A DNA stretch of 5,741 nt from Candidatus Woesearchaeota archaeon (GTDB taxonomy: Archaea > Nanobdellota > Nanobdellia > Woesearchaeales > ARS49). The position numbers and the translations under genes are program-made. Shown here one piece after another: positions 1-4,748 of the stretch (position 1 is its first letter; the number at the start of each line of letters is the position of its first letter). The stretch lies in the NCBI GenBank assembly GCA_030630695.1, contig DAOVMP010000042.1, positions 1 through 5,741 on the forward strand, given 5' to 3'. Under the pieces are notes generated by a model. That model was not told the origin of the DNA and did no database searches. It saw only the letters and a list, made by a program, of their open reading frames with translations.

Positions 1-504
1 AACTTTGTGTGCAGATAGAATATCTTCTACTTCTTGTGTTGGTACGACTAATATATTACATTTGTTGTATAGGGTTTGTGCTCTTTGCATTACTATTTTT
101 TCTGTCATCCATTTGAATCTTTTGACTGCTCTTGATGCTAGTTCCCATTCAATACTGTGAATATAGCTTATTACTGGTTTGTTTAATTTGTATGCTGTAT
201 TTATTGCTCTTTTTCCTATGGGTCCGATTGTTTGATTAAAGATTAAGTCTGCTTCTGCTACGTATTTGGCTACTTCTTTTGTGTTGAATGAGAAATAAAT
301 ATCTCCAAACTGCATTGGTATTATTGGTAGTCTTTTTGTTTTTACTCCCGGTATTTGTTTGTATCTGCCTTCAAATTCTGGTGCTATTACTGTTATTTCA
401 AATTGATCTTTTAGTTCTGGTATTAGCTGATTAAGAAATCTTGCCACACCATCCCATCTGGGCAGGTAGCAGTCTGTTGTGATTAATATTTTCTTTTTAT
501 CCAT
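1..504 (-). CDS. Glycosyltransferase family 4, N-terminal part (cut by window edge)
   Basis: My translation from the ATG at 504 stays open for 168 codons to the window edge, so only the N-terminal half is visible. It looks like the acceptor-side Rossmann domain of a GT4 (GT-B fold) glycosyltransferase: a short beta strand KILITT (5-10), the characteristic loop with DGVARF (18-23) after TDCYLPRW, a strand ITVIAPE (37-43), a segment with HSIEWEL (116-122), and ILVVPT (151-156), the position where the family usually has a strand before a Ser/Thr. The nucleotide-sugar-binding C-terminal domain with its E-x7-E motif would lie beyond the edge. Members transfer a sugar from a nucleotide sugar to a lipid, polyol or glycan; the acceptor cannot be told here. 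Its ATG lies one base after the stop codon of the deacetylase gene (TAA-T-ATG), so the two are very probably translationally coupled. Family is confident, substrate unknown. Confidence 0.85.
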   Translation of the reverse strand, partial: MDKKKILITTDCYLPRWDGVARFLNQLIPELKDQFEITVIAPEFEGRYKQIPGVKTKRLPIIPMQFGDIYFSFNTKEVAKYVAEADLIFNQTIGPIGKRAINTAYKLNKPVISYIHSIEWELASRAVKRFKWMTEKIVMQRAQTLYNKCNILVVPTQEVEDILSAHKV

Positions 505-505
505 A

Positions 506-1159
506 TTAGTTTATCTTGTCAAATACTTCTGCATATTTGCAGTTGTTGTTCCATCCATTCATTCTTGCTTTGAAATGCACTAGCCATCCTAGGCTCATTA
601 ATGTGTTTGCTTGGCTTTTGTGGGCCCTTAGAGCTTGTATTTTTGTTTCAAATGTGTCTGTTATGTCTACTACTAGTTTTGGAAGTCCTCTTTTTCTTAT
701 TTTCATGATGTTCCATACGTCAAATGAGTATATAGGACACTCTATTTTTTTGTCTTTTATTAATTTTTTCACTAATTGATATATTACTATGTGATGTGTA
801 TGTATGTCATTTGCTCCGTGTGTGAAGATTTTGTCGGGTTTTTCTTTTTTGATGATATCTATTATTTTTTGTTTTACTTCTGGTTTTCTTATTTTTAATA
901 GCATGTTTGTGTCTCTCATGTTCATGTACTCTACTCCATTGCCTCCTAAGATTTTGTCTGCTTTGTTTGTTTCTCTTTTTCTTGTTTTTATGATGATTTC
1001 TGGTTTTAATTGTGGCTGACTTAGTTCACCGTATGAAAATATGATTGTTTTGAATTTTTTGTTTTGTTTTGCATACTTTGCTAGTGTTCCGCCTGCTCCG
1101 AAAATAGGGTCGTCATTGTGTGCTGCTAGTACAAGTATTTTTTCCATTGTTTTAGCCAT
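506..1159 (-). CDS. PIG-L/LmbE-family N-deacetylase
   Basis: A 217-aa protein of usual length for the PIG-L (LmbE-like) zinc-dependent deacetylases, which remove N-acetyl groups from GlcNAc-containing conjugates such as GlcNAc-inositol or GlcNAc-malate. The first metal/catalytic motif is AAHNDDPIFGAGG (12-24): His14 and Asp17 fit the zinc ligands and Asp16 the general base. The second is THGANDIHTHH (113-123), with His123 in the third-ligand position. Two positions deviate from the usual AHPDD and HPDH patterns: Asn15 replaces Pro, and Thr121-His122 replace Pro-Asp. The metal residues themselves are kept, so it should be active. The start overlaps the methyltransferase stop by 8 nt (ATGGCTAA); a second Met at residue 5 is an alternative start without overlap. 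It sits between a methyltransferase and a GT4 glycosyltransferase, the kind of enzyme pair used for GlcN-containing glycolipids, glycans or small-molecule thiols. Substrate not determinable. Confidence 0.88.
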   Translation of the reverse strand: MAKTMEKILVLAAHNDDPIFGAGGTLAKYAKQNKKFKTIIFSYGELSQPQLKPEIIIKTRKRETNKADKILGGNGVEYMNMRDTNMLLKIRKPEVKQKIIDIIKKEKPDKIFTHGANDIHTHHIVIYQLVKKLIKDKKIECPIYSFDVWNIMKIRKRGLPKLVVDITDTFETKIQALRAHKSQANTLMSLGWLVHFKARMNGWNNNCKYAEVFDKIN

Positions 1160-1751
1160 ACGTAACTATGAATTCTTTTCCTATTTTTTTTATTCGCTTT
1201 TTTTTCTTGACAATCCCGAATCCTTTTTTCATATCCTTTAACAATTCTTTTTCAGTTCTTTGTAGTGCCAGGTTTACTTTTCCTTTTTTATCTTGATCAA
1301 TTATATTAAAAATCCACACATACCATTTCATTCTTTTTAATAGTTCCGGCGCAGGTTGTTCGCAGATTATTATTTTTTTAGCAAATTTATTACATAACTT
1401 GAACATCTTTTTTTCATCTTTTCTTCCAATGTGATGAACTACGTCGTATAATACTATAACATCTGCTTTTTTGTATGATTTTGCTGTTAATGCATCTCCT
1501 TTGTATACATTTAATCCTTTTCTTTTACAGTGTTTTACAAAACTGGGATCAATATCAAAGCCTATGTATTTACAGCTTGGATCTAAGTATTTTGCTAACA
1601 ATCCTGGCCCGCATCCAGGTTCTAGAACTACTTTATTTTTTCCTATTTGCCTAGAAATATATTCATATCTTTTTCTCAAATTTCTTCCGTGAAGTATCCA
1701 CATCCGTATATTATAAACCCGCGGATGCCACAATAGAGGAATTTTGATCAT
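1152..1751 (-). CDS. Class I SAM-dependent methyltransferase
   Basis: A 199-aa protein with a single Rossmann-like methyltransferase domain. Motif I is VVLEPGCGPG (41-50), the glycine-rich SAM-binding loop. Strand beta-2 ends in the acidic sequence GFDID (64-68), where the acidic residue contacts the SAM ribose, and GDA (85-87) follows at the adenine-binding position. VIVLYDVVHHI (98-108) fits motif IV/post-I, and IIICEQPAP (127-135) is strand beta-5. The pattern resembles Methyltransf_11/25-type small-molecule or glycan methyltransferases; the target (O, N or C) cannot be read from sequence. It is the first gene of the operon with the PIG-L deacetylase and GT4, behind a TATA box at 1773-1784. 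With transcription starting about 26 nt downstream, the mRNA would begin within a few bases of this ATG. The C-terminus is Lys-rich (180-190). Domain is confident; role in glycan modification is inferred from its neighbours. Confidence 0.87.
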   Translation of the reverse strand: MIKIPLLWHPRVYNIRMWILHGRNLRKRYEYISRQIGKNKVVLEPGCGPGLLAKYLDPSCKYIGFDIDPSFVKHCKRKGLNVYKGDALTAKSYKKADVIVLYDVVHHIGRKDEKKMFKLCNKFAKKIIICEQPAPELLKRMKWYVWIFNIIDQDKKGKVNLALQRTEKELLKDMKKGFGIVKKKKRIKKIGKEFIVTYG

Positions 1752-1772
1752 GTAAGAATATAGATTCTTTAG

Positions 1773-1784
1773 TATTTATATAAG
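1773..1784 (-). promoter_or_regulatory. TATA box of the methyltransferase-deacetylase-glycosyltransferase operon
   Basis: On the minus strand this reads CTTATATAAATA, centred about 28 nt before the ATG at 1751. Archaeal transcription normally starts 25-28 nt after the TATA centre, so the transcript would be leaderless or nearly so. It lies just after the tRNA-Gly gene on the same strand, so read-through from the tRNA promoter is also possible. Confidence 0.6.
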
Positions 1785-1802
1785 TTGTGTAAAATGAAAG
1801 TA

Positions 1803-1873
1803 TGCGCCGACAGGGATTCGAACCCTGATAAGCGGCTTGGAAGGCCGCTGTCATGCCATTAGACCATCGGCGC
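1803..1873 (-). tRNA. tRNA-Gly, anticodon UCC
   Basis: The minus strand folds as a complete 71-nt cloverleaf. The acceptor stem is GCGCCGA/TCGGCGC (7 perfect pairs); U8 and a D arm with GG in the loop follow. The anticodon stem is GCGGC/GCCGC with the 7-nt loop CTTCCAA, giving anticodon TCC (1839-1841), which reads GGA and possibly GGG glycine codons by wobble. The T arm is AGGG-TTCGAAT-CCCT preceded by a G-C-closed junction, with the standard TTCGA. The discriminator base is A73, usual for archaeal and eukaryotic tRNA-Gly. The CCA end is not encoded (the genome continues TAC). No intron. U8 is the position thiolated by ThiI enzymes, one of which is encoded at 4781-5422. Confidence 0.97.
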
Positions 1874-1897
1874 ATATTAAGAATTAATTGAGAAGGG

Positions 1898-1907
1898 CTT
1901 TAAAAAG
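1898..1907 (-). promoter_or_regulatory. TATA box of tRNA-Gly
   Basis: Reads CTTTTTAAAG on the minus strand, centred about 30 nt before the mature tRNA 5' end, preceded by a purine-rich GAAAT that suits a BRE. It implies only a few bases of 5' leader for RNase P to remove. After the tRNA, T-rich DNA (TTTCATTTTA, about 1790-1800) could serve as a weak archaeal oligo-T termination signal. Confidence 0.6.
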
Positions 1908-1931
1908 ATTTCTGTATATTAGTATAGAAAG

Positions 1932-2162
1932 TTAATTTTCAGAAAGGGTGTTAGTGATATCCTTGATATTGTCGGACGAGATATGCATTTCTTTGTTCAT
2001 AATCCATCTAAATTGATCGTCAAGTTCGATTCCACATTCTTCCAGATCTTTTCTGTCAAAAATCATTGGTCGCCAGTTATCCAATCTATAATTTACCCAG
2101 CAGCGAATCTGTTCTTTGTTTACATATCCGCCAACTTCAACTTGTTTGTATTCTCGCACCAT
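1932..2162 (-). CDS. Hypothetical protein, 76 aa
   Basis: I do not recognise this protein. It is 76 aa, soluble and mildly acidic, with no signal peptide or membrane segment. It has a Tyr/Val-rich start (MVREYKQVEVGGYV), a middle part rich in aromatic and charged residues (RCWVNYRLDNWRPMIFDRKDLEECG, about residues 20-44), DDQFRWIM (48-55) and a polar tail. The regular mix of hydrophobic and charged residues suggests a small folded domain; two cysteines (21 and 43) are not arranged as a zinc site. Support for being a real gene: a TATA box centred 26 nt before the ATG, no competing frame, and compact placement between two well-supported genes. The stop lies about 25 nt before the tRNA-Gly TATA box. 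No functional inference is possible. Confidence 0.7.
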   Translation of the reverse strand: MVREYKQVEVGGYVNKEQIRCWVNYRLDNWRPMIFDRKDLEECGIELDDQFRWIMNKEMHISSDNIKDITNTLSEN

Positions 2163-2183
2163 ACTAGTTTTGTATCAAAAGAG

Positions 2184-2193
2184 ATTTATAAAG
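2184..2193 (-). promoter_or_regulatory. TATA box of the 76-aa protein gene
   Basis: Reads CTTTATAAAT on the minus strand, centred 26 nt before the ATG at 2162, so transcription should begin at or next to the start codon (leaderless). It lies in the 47-nt gap after the lipoprotein stop codon, indicating that the small gene has its own promoter. Confidence 0.6.
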
Positions 2194-2209
2194 ATTAGGG
2201 AATTATAAT

Positions 2210-3091
2210 TTAATCATCATCTTCCCCACTACAAAACACAGCATACACTGGTCTATGATCTGAAACACTATTTCTAGCTTCATCTTTTTCTAATCCAAGT
2301 ATTTCATCAAAATAATAAATTCCGTTTAATCCAGTATATTCATCTGTATCCGAGTCAGTAAATATAATATTGTCATACAGATTACCATATTTCCCTATAG
2401 TGCTTACCCCGTCGCGTATTGCTATCTTGATATCAGGTAACGCCCATATAAAATCAAAATTATCCTGCCATGGTTGTGTGTTAAAATCGCCTGTTAAGAT
2501 TAAATCATTTTCTGTAGAATCTTTCTCTTGATAATAAGAATAAACACTAGCGATTTGTCTCATTTCAGAAGTCCGATCAGCAGGACCATTACCATAAAGA
2601 ATGTGAACTGTAAAAATATCAAAGTCAAATTCGCCAGATTTAAACGATGCAGAGTAAGGTTCGCGTATGAATTTATCAAATTTATCATAGTATAGTTTGG
2701 GCTTGCCCACTAGAGTTATTTTGTCATTAAAAAGAAAAGCATACCTTTCTTTATTCTTATTGCCAACAGGATTACTAATAACAAAATTGTAAGTAGCACC
2801 TTTCTCTGCTAACTTTGCAACAGTTCGATTAAGAATAACAGGATCTCCAACAATTTCTTGTATTGCAATAAGATCAAGCTGAGAAAGAACTTCTGTAATT
2901 TTATCCAACTCTTCAGAATCTCTGCTATTATCTGAAAACTTGCGTATATTAAAAGAAGCGATAGTAATATTTGGAGAACAATACGTAATTGGTTCTTCAA
3001 AGTCAAGAGTTGTAAAGCTAGTAAGAACTCCGCAGCCGGTTAAAACTAGTAAAAAAACAGCGATTATTCCAATTAAAACAGTCCTTCTCAT
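2210..3091 (-). CDS. Lipoprotein with DNase I-like endonuclease/exonuclease/phosphatase domain
   Basis: A 293-aa protein. Residues 1-20 are a lipoprotein signal peptide: basic MRR, a hydrophobic core, and the lipobox LTGC with Cys20 as the likely lipidated residue, so the mature domain would face outside. The rest matches the EEP (DNase I/ExoIII-like) fold in motif order: ASFNIR with Asn48, AIQEI with the metal-binding Glu79, Tyr117 in RYAFLF, His163 in TVHILYG, LTGDFNT with catalytic Asp202 and Asn204, YDNI (239-242), and SVSDHRPVY with Asp278 and His279. All catalytic positions appear intact, so a metal-dependent phosphodiesterase is expected; DNA or RNA is the likely substrate, though phosphatase or lipid-phosphodiesterase members exist. 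The protein ends in an acidic GEDDD tail. A surface nuclease would suit a lineage that scavenges nucleotides; this is inference. It is transcribed from a region shared with the divergent DUF6485-like gene. Confidence 0.88.
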   Translation of the reverse strand: MRRTVLIGIIAVFLLVLTGCGVLTSFTTLDFEEPITYCSPNITIASFNIRKFSDNSRDSEELDKITEVLSQLDLIAIQEIVGDPVILNRTVAKLAEKGATYNFVISNPVGNKNKERYAFLFNDKITLVGKPKLYYDKFDKFIREPYSASFKSGEFDFDIFTVHILYGNGPADRTSEMRQIASVYSYYQEKDSTENDLILTGDFNTQPWQDNFDFIWALPDIKIAIRDGVSTIGKYGNLYDNIIFTDSDTDEYTGLNGIYYFDEILGLEKDEARNSVSDHRPVYAVFCSGEDDD

Positions 3092-3110
3092 ACTTCCTTT
3101 ACAAATTAGA

Positions 3111-3120
3111 TTATTTATAT
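3111..3120 (-). promoter_or_regulatory. TATA box of the lipoprotein nuclease gene
   Basis: Reads ATATAAATAA on the minus strand, centred about 25 nt before the ATG at 3091. This predicts a start at or next to the ATG. A GGAAG stretch just before the ATG resembles a Shine-Dalgarno site but would be largely outside such a transcript. The divergent gene's TATA box is only about 15 nt away. Confidence 0.55.
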
Positions 3121-3134
3121 GCCTTTCCGTTAAA

Positions 3135-3142
3135 TTTATAAG
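3135..3142 (+). promoter_or_regulatory. TATA box of the DUF6485-like gene
   Basis: TTTATAAG, centred about 31 nt before the ATG at 3169, predicts a transcript with at most a few leader bases. It is back-to-back with the divergent lipoprotein promoter, so the 77-nt gap 3092-3168 holds both core promoters. Confidence 0.5.
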
Positions 3143-3148
3143 TTTGTT

Positions 3149-3161
3149 CCGATTATATCGG
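3149..3161. promoter_or_regulatory. Possible operator: CCGAT-TAT-ATCGG palindrome
   Basis: A perfect inverted repeat with 5-bp arms and a 3-bp spacer lies between the TATA box and the predicted transcription start of the DUF6485-like gene. This is where a bound repressor would block polymerase. Short palindromes also occur by chance, so the regulatory role is only a possibility. Confidence 0.3.
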
Positions 3162-3168
3162 ATATATT

Positions 3169-3366
3169 ATGGAATGTAAACAAGAAGAAAACAAAGTAGA
3201 TTGTCCTTGTACTTATCCTGGTTGTCCTAGAAAGGGTTTATGCTGCGAATGTATTAAACATCATTTGGAAAATGATGAACTTCCAGCATGCGCGTTCTCA
3301 AAAGAAGCAGAAGCAACTTTTGATAGGTCTTTTAGAAAGTTTGCAGAAGATAAAGGTTTTATTTAA
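3169..3366 (+). CDS. Cys-rich protein of the DUF6485 type
   Basis: A 65-aa protein with eight cysteines (3, 12, 14, 19, 25, 26, 28, 41), including CPCTYPGC, a GLCCEC cluster and LPAC. From memory the layout, including ENK..C.CTYPGC.RKG.CCECI..H...ELPAC, matches the DUF6485 family found as small single-domain proteins in bacteria and archaea. The last 20 residues (EAEATFDRSFRKFAEDKGF) are probably helical. The Cys pattern suggests binding of zinc or an iron-sulfur cluster; no biochemical role is known to me. The start has a TATA box about 31 nt upstream, and no earlier in-frame ATG is compatible with the promoter. The 3' end overlaps the convergent DHH gene by 8 nt (3359-3366). Family call is by remembered pattern; function unknown. 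Confidence 0.85.
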   Translation: MECKQEENKVDCPCTYPGCPRKGLCCECIKHHLENDELPACAFSKEAEATFDRSFRKFAEDKGFI

Positions 3367-4432
3367 TTTCTTTTTCCAAATTCTTCAAAAACTGTTTAAA
3401 ATCTTCTTTCTTAATTGCAGCTCCGCAGGCGCGCTCGTGCCCGCCCCCATATCCTTCTATTCCAATTAGTGCTTTAGCAACTGCTTTTGTTAAATTAATC
3501 TTATTTGAACGTATACTACACCGAATTTCGCCAGATTTCTCACGACCTAAAACTATTATCTTATCTGGAAATCGATACATTAATTCATTTGCTAAATCTT
3601 TTGTTAAACTTAGTTTATCTTCAGAATAAGTAAATACTATAATTTTGTCTTTTTTGACTTTTAGAGCTTTTTTTAGCAGTTCTTCATAAACTTTATTCAC
3701 TTGCTCGTATTTTTTGTATAATAATTTGCCTTTAGGAGTGGTTTGCTTTAATATTTCCATAGGATCTTCAATTCTAGTGAATATTTTGATTGCTTTTCGA
3801 ACATCTGTTGTTGTTCCTTTTAGACTGAATGAAAATATTTTGACTAATTTTCCTATAGGTGATGAAAATAATAGTTCTTCAACTGTCGCAAGAAAAGCTT
3901 CGCTTTTCTGCGCGCCAAAAACTCTCTGAGTTTTTGTGCGTTTTGCTTTTCCAATCAATTCTGGATTTTTTTTAGCAAAGTCTTTGAAAAAGTCTGGCAA
4001 ATACCAGTCTCCTAAGCATCCTACTAGTGCTATCCAGTCATCTTGTTTAACAACTTGGTGGCACATATAAGATACAGGTGTATTTGTATTTTTTCGTAAG
4101 CGAGAATTAAAATATTTTACTCTGTCACGTTCAACAGGAGGGTGATGATCTATCCATATTACTGGAACTTTTACCATGTCTATGAATTCTTGATCAACAT
4201 TTGCAATGTCTAGTACAAATACTTTGTCTGCTTCGTAATTCAAAGCTTTCTGGCCAAACATTGTATTTAATAAAGGTCTTGCTTTTACAACTATTCCTCT
4301 GCCTTCTTTTATATATCTATAAAATAGTAAGAAACTGGCCAATCCGTCTGGATCGTCGTGGAAAAAGAATATTGGTCTTTTGCAATTATCTAGTTCGTCT
4401 TGTATCTGTTTTATCTCTTTCTCTGTTAGCAT
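3359..4432 (-). CDS. DHH/DHHA1-family phosphoesterase (archaeal RecJ-like)
   Basis: A 357-aa protein (from the ATG at 4432) with the full motif set of DHH phosphoesterases, which hydrolyse phosphodiester bonds in ssDNA, RNA, short oligonucleotides or cyclic dinucleotides using Mn2+. Motif I is FFHDDPDGLAS (23-33), motif II VLDIAN (73-78) with Asp75, motif III IDHHPP (94-99), and motif IV CLGDW (139-143) with Asp142. The C-terminal DHHA1 part ends in GYGGGHERACGAA (327-339), the substrate-binding GGGH motif. Size and order suit archaeal RecJ/GAN-like or nanoRNase-like proteins; the exact substrate is open. Start choice: an in-frame TTG at 4459 would add nine residues, but ATG 4432 is preceded by AAGGA at 4440-4444 with 7-nt spacing. 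Unlike its neighbours the gene seems to have a long, structured leader (4445-4544). Its 3' end overlaps the convergent DUF6485-like gene. Confidence 0.9.
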   Translation of the reverse strand: MLTEKEIKQIQDELDNCKRPIFFFHDDPDGLASFLLFYRYIKEGRGIVVKARPLLNTMFGQKALNYEADKVFVLDIANVDQEFIDMVKVPVIWIDHHPPVERDRVKYFNSRLRKNTNTPVSYMCHQVVKQDDWIALVGCLGDWYLPDFFKDFAKKNPELIGKAKRTKTQRVFGAQKSEAFLATVEELLFSSPIGKLVKIFSFSLKGTTTDVRKAIKIFTRIEDPMEILKQTTPKGKLLYKKYEQVNKVYEELLKKALKVKKDKIIVFTYSEDKLSLTKDLANELMYRFPDKIIVLGREKSGEIRCSIRSNKINLTKAVAKALIGIEGYGGGHERACGAAIKKEDFKQFLKNLEKEIK

Positions 4433-4439
4433 TTTTATT

Positions 4440-4444
4440 TCCTT
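4440..4444 (-). promoter_or_regulatory. Shine-Dalgarno-like site deciding the DHH start
   Basis: AAGGA on the minus strand, seven bases before the ATG at 4432. It favours this ATG over the in-frame TTG at 4459. It abuts the 3' strand of the 10-bp closing helix of the leader element, so stacking or refolding there could affect its accessibility. Confidence 0.45.
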
Positions 4445-4544
4445 GACCAATGCCACCAAGCGAAGTTTTCTATTTTTAATGCTTGGCCGTGAAAACTCGT
4501 ATGCGGCATTGTTTGCATACTCGCAACGGAGCGGGGCATTGGTC
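4445..4544 (-). promoter_or_regulatory. Candidate structured RNA leader of the DHH gene
   Basis: These 100 bases are about 49% G+C by hand count, against AT-rich surroundings. On the minus strand they are closed by a perfect 10-bp inverted repeat, GACCAATGCC (4544-4535) with GGCATTGGTC (4454-4445). Inside are a GTATGC/GCATAC hairpin (4520-4515 with 4504-4499), flanked by GA on both sides so that tandem G-A pairs and a C-G pair extend it, and two helices in interleaved order: GAGTTTTC/GAAAACTTC (4498-4491 with 4470-4462, one bulged T) and CCAAGC/GCTTGG (4486-4481 with 4461-4456). The closing helix ends directly before AAGGA and the ATG at 4432, so folding could control ribosome access. A separate non-coding RNA or a small inverted-repeat element are alternatives. 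It matches no riboswitch class I recognise. Confidence 0.5.
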
Positions 4545-4572
4545 TGTTTTTACTGTTATTATAGCCAAAAGG

Positions 4573-4580
4573 TTTTTAAA
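4573..4580. promoter_or_regulatory. TATA-like box, possibly shared by two divergent genes
   Basis: Reads TTTTTAAA on the plus strand and TTTAAAAA on the minus strand. On the plus strand its centre is 26-27 nt before the ATG at 4603 (43-aa protein), predicting a leaderless mRNA. On the minus strand, the same distance places a start near 4551, about six bases before the closing helix of the DHH leader. Purine-rich flanks on both sides could serve as BRE. Other AT-rich candidates for the DHH gene are GTATAAAAG (4590-4598) and ATTAAAAATA (4471-4480). Confidence 0.45.
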
Positions 4581-4602
4581 TCTTCGCAACTTTTATACAT
4601 TC

Positions 4603-4734
4603 ATGGCCTTATGCGAGAACTGTGCAAATTACCAGCTTCACAAGGAAAAGTGCTGGTTTTTCTGGGAAAACAAAAAACAGTGTTCTCAGTTTAGACAGTC
4701 AGAAGAACAAGAGCCAGAGTTTAGAGAGGATTAG
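4603..4734 (+). CDS. Four-cysteine mini-protein, 43 aa
   Basis: A short gene starting MALCENCANYQLHKEKCWFF and ending EPEFRED. Cysteines 4 and 7 form a CxxC pair, with Cys17 and Cys27 following, a layout able to bind one zinc ion (zinc-ribbon or knuckle-like). The tail from residue 33 is Glu-rich and probably disordered. I recognise no named family. The frame is open further upstream (to an ATG at 4483), but that extension crosses the promoter and the structured DHH leader and looks non-coding; the ATG at 4603 is 26-27 nt after a good TATA box, so it is the better start. It is divergent from the DHH gene and ends in a hairpin that overlaps its stop codon. A role in binding nucleic acid or protein is only a guess from the Cys pattern. 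Confidence 0.65.
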   Translation: MALCENCANYQLHKEKCWFFWENKKQCSQFRQSEEQEPEFRED

Positions 4735-4748
4735 AAAACTTGTTTTCT
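4733..4748 (+). terminator. Hairpin at the end of the 43-aa gene, possible terminator
   Basis: AGAAAAC-TT-GTTTTCT is a perfect inverted repeat, 7 bp with a 2-base centre (6 bp plus a 4-base loop in practice). It starts at the second base of the TAG stop codon. The TTTT run in its right arm may act as an archaeal oligo-T stop signal. It is nearly symmetrical, so it could also serve transcription arriving from the convergent ThiI-type gene. Confidence 0.4.

Noticed and set aside
516..1241. Plus-strand open frames opposite the deacetylase
   Set aside because: Hydrophobic, low-complexity shadows of the minus-strand gene, which has clear catalytic motifs.
2809..3006. Leu/Ile-rich minus-strand frame inside the lipoprotein gene
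   Set aside because: Shifted frame within a well-supported gene; the apparent membrane-like composition comes from AT-rich codons.
3077..3091. Twin-arginine export signal on the lipoprotein (MRRTVLIG)
   Set aside because: The arginine pair lies at the very start and the full Tat consensus is lacking; an ordinary Sec lipoprotein signal explains it.
4433..4459. TTG start adding nine residues to the DHH protein
   Set aside because: The ATG at 4432 has a Shine-Dalgarno-like AAGGA at good spacing; the TTG lies inside the 3' part of the leader structure and the extra residues have no family support.
4445..4544. Miniature transposable element with 10-bp terminal inverted repeats
   Set aside because: No target-site duplication is visible at the flanks (CCTT versus TGTT) and no second copy occurs in the window; the internal helices and placement before AAGGA-ATG fit an RNA leader better, though it is not excluded.
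4483..4602. Upstream 40-codon extension of the 43-aa protein
   Set aside because: It crosses the TATA box and the structured DHH leader; its residues look non-coding, and the ATG at 4603 has correct promoter spacing.
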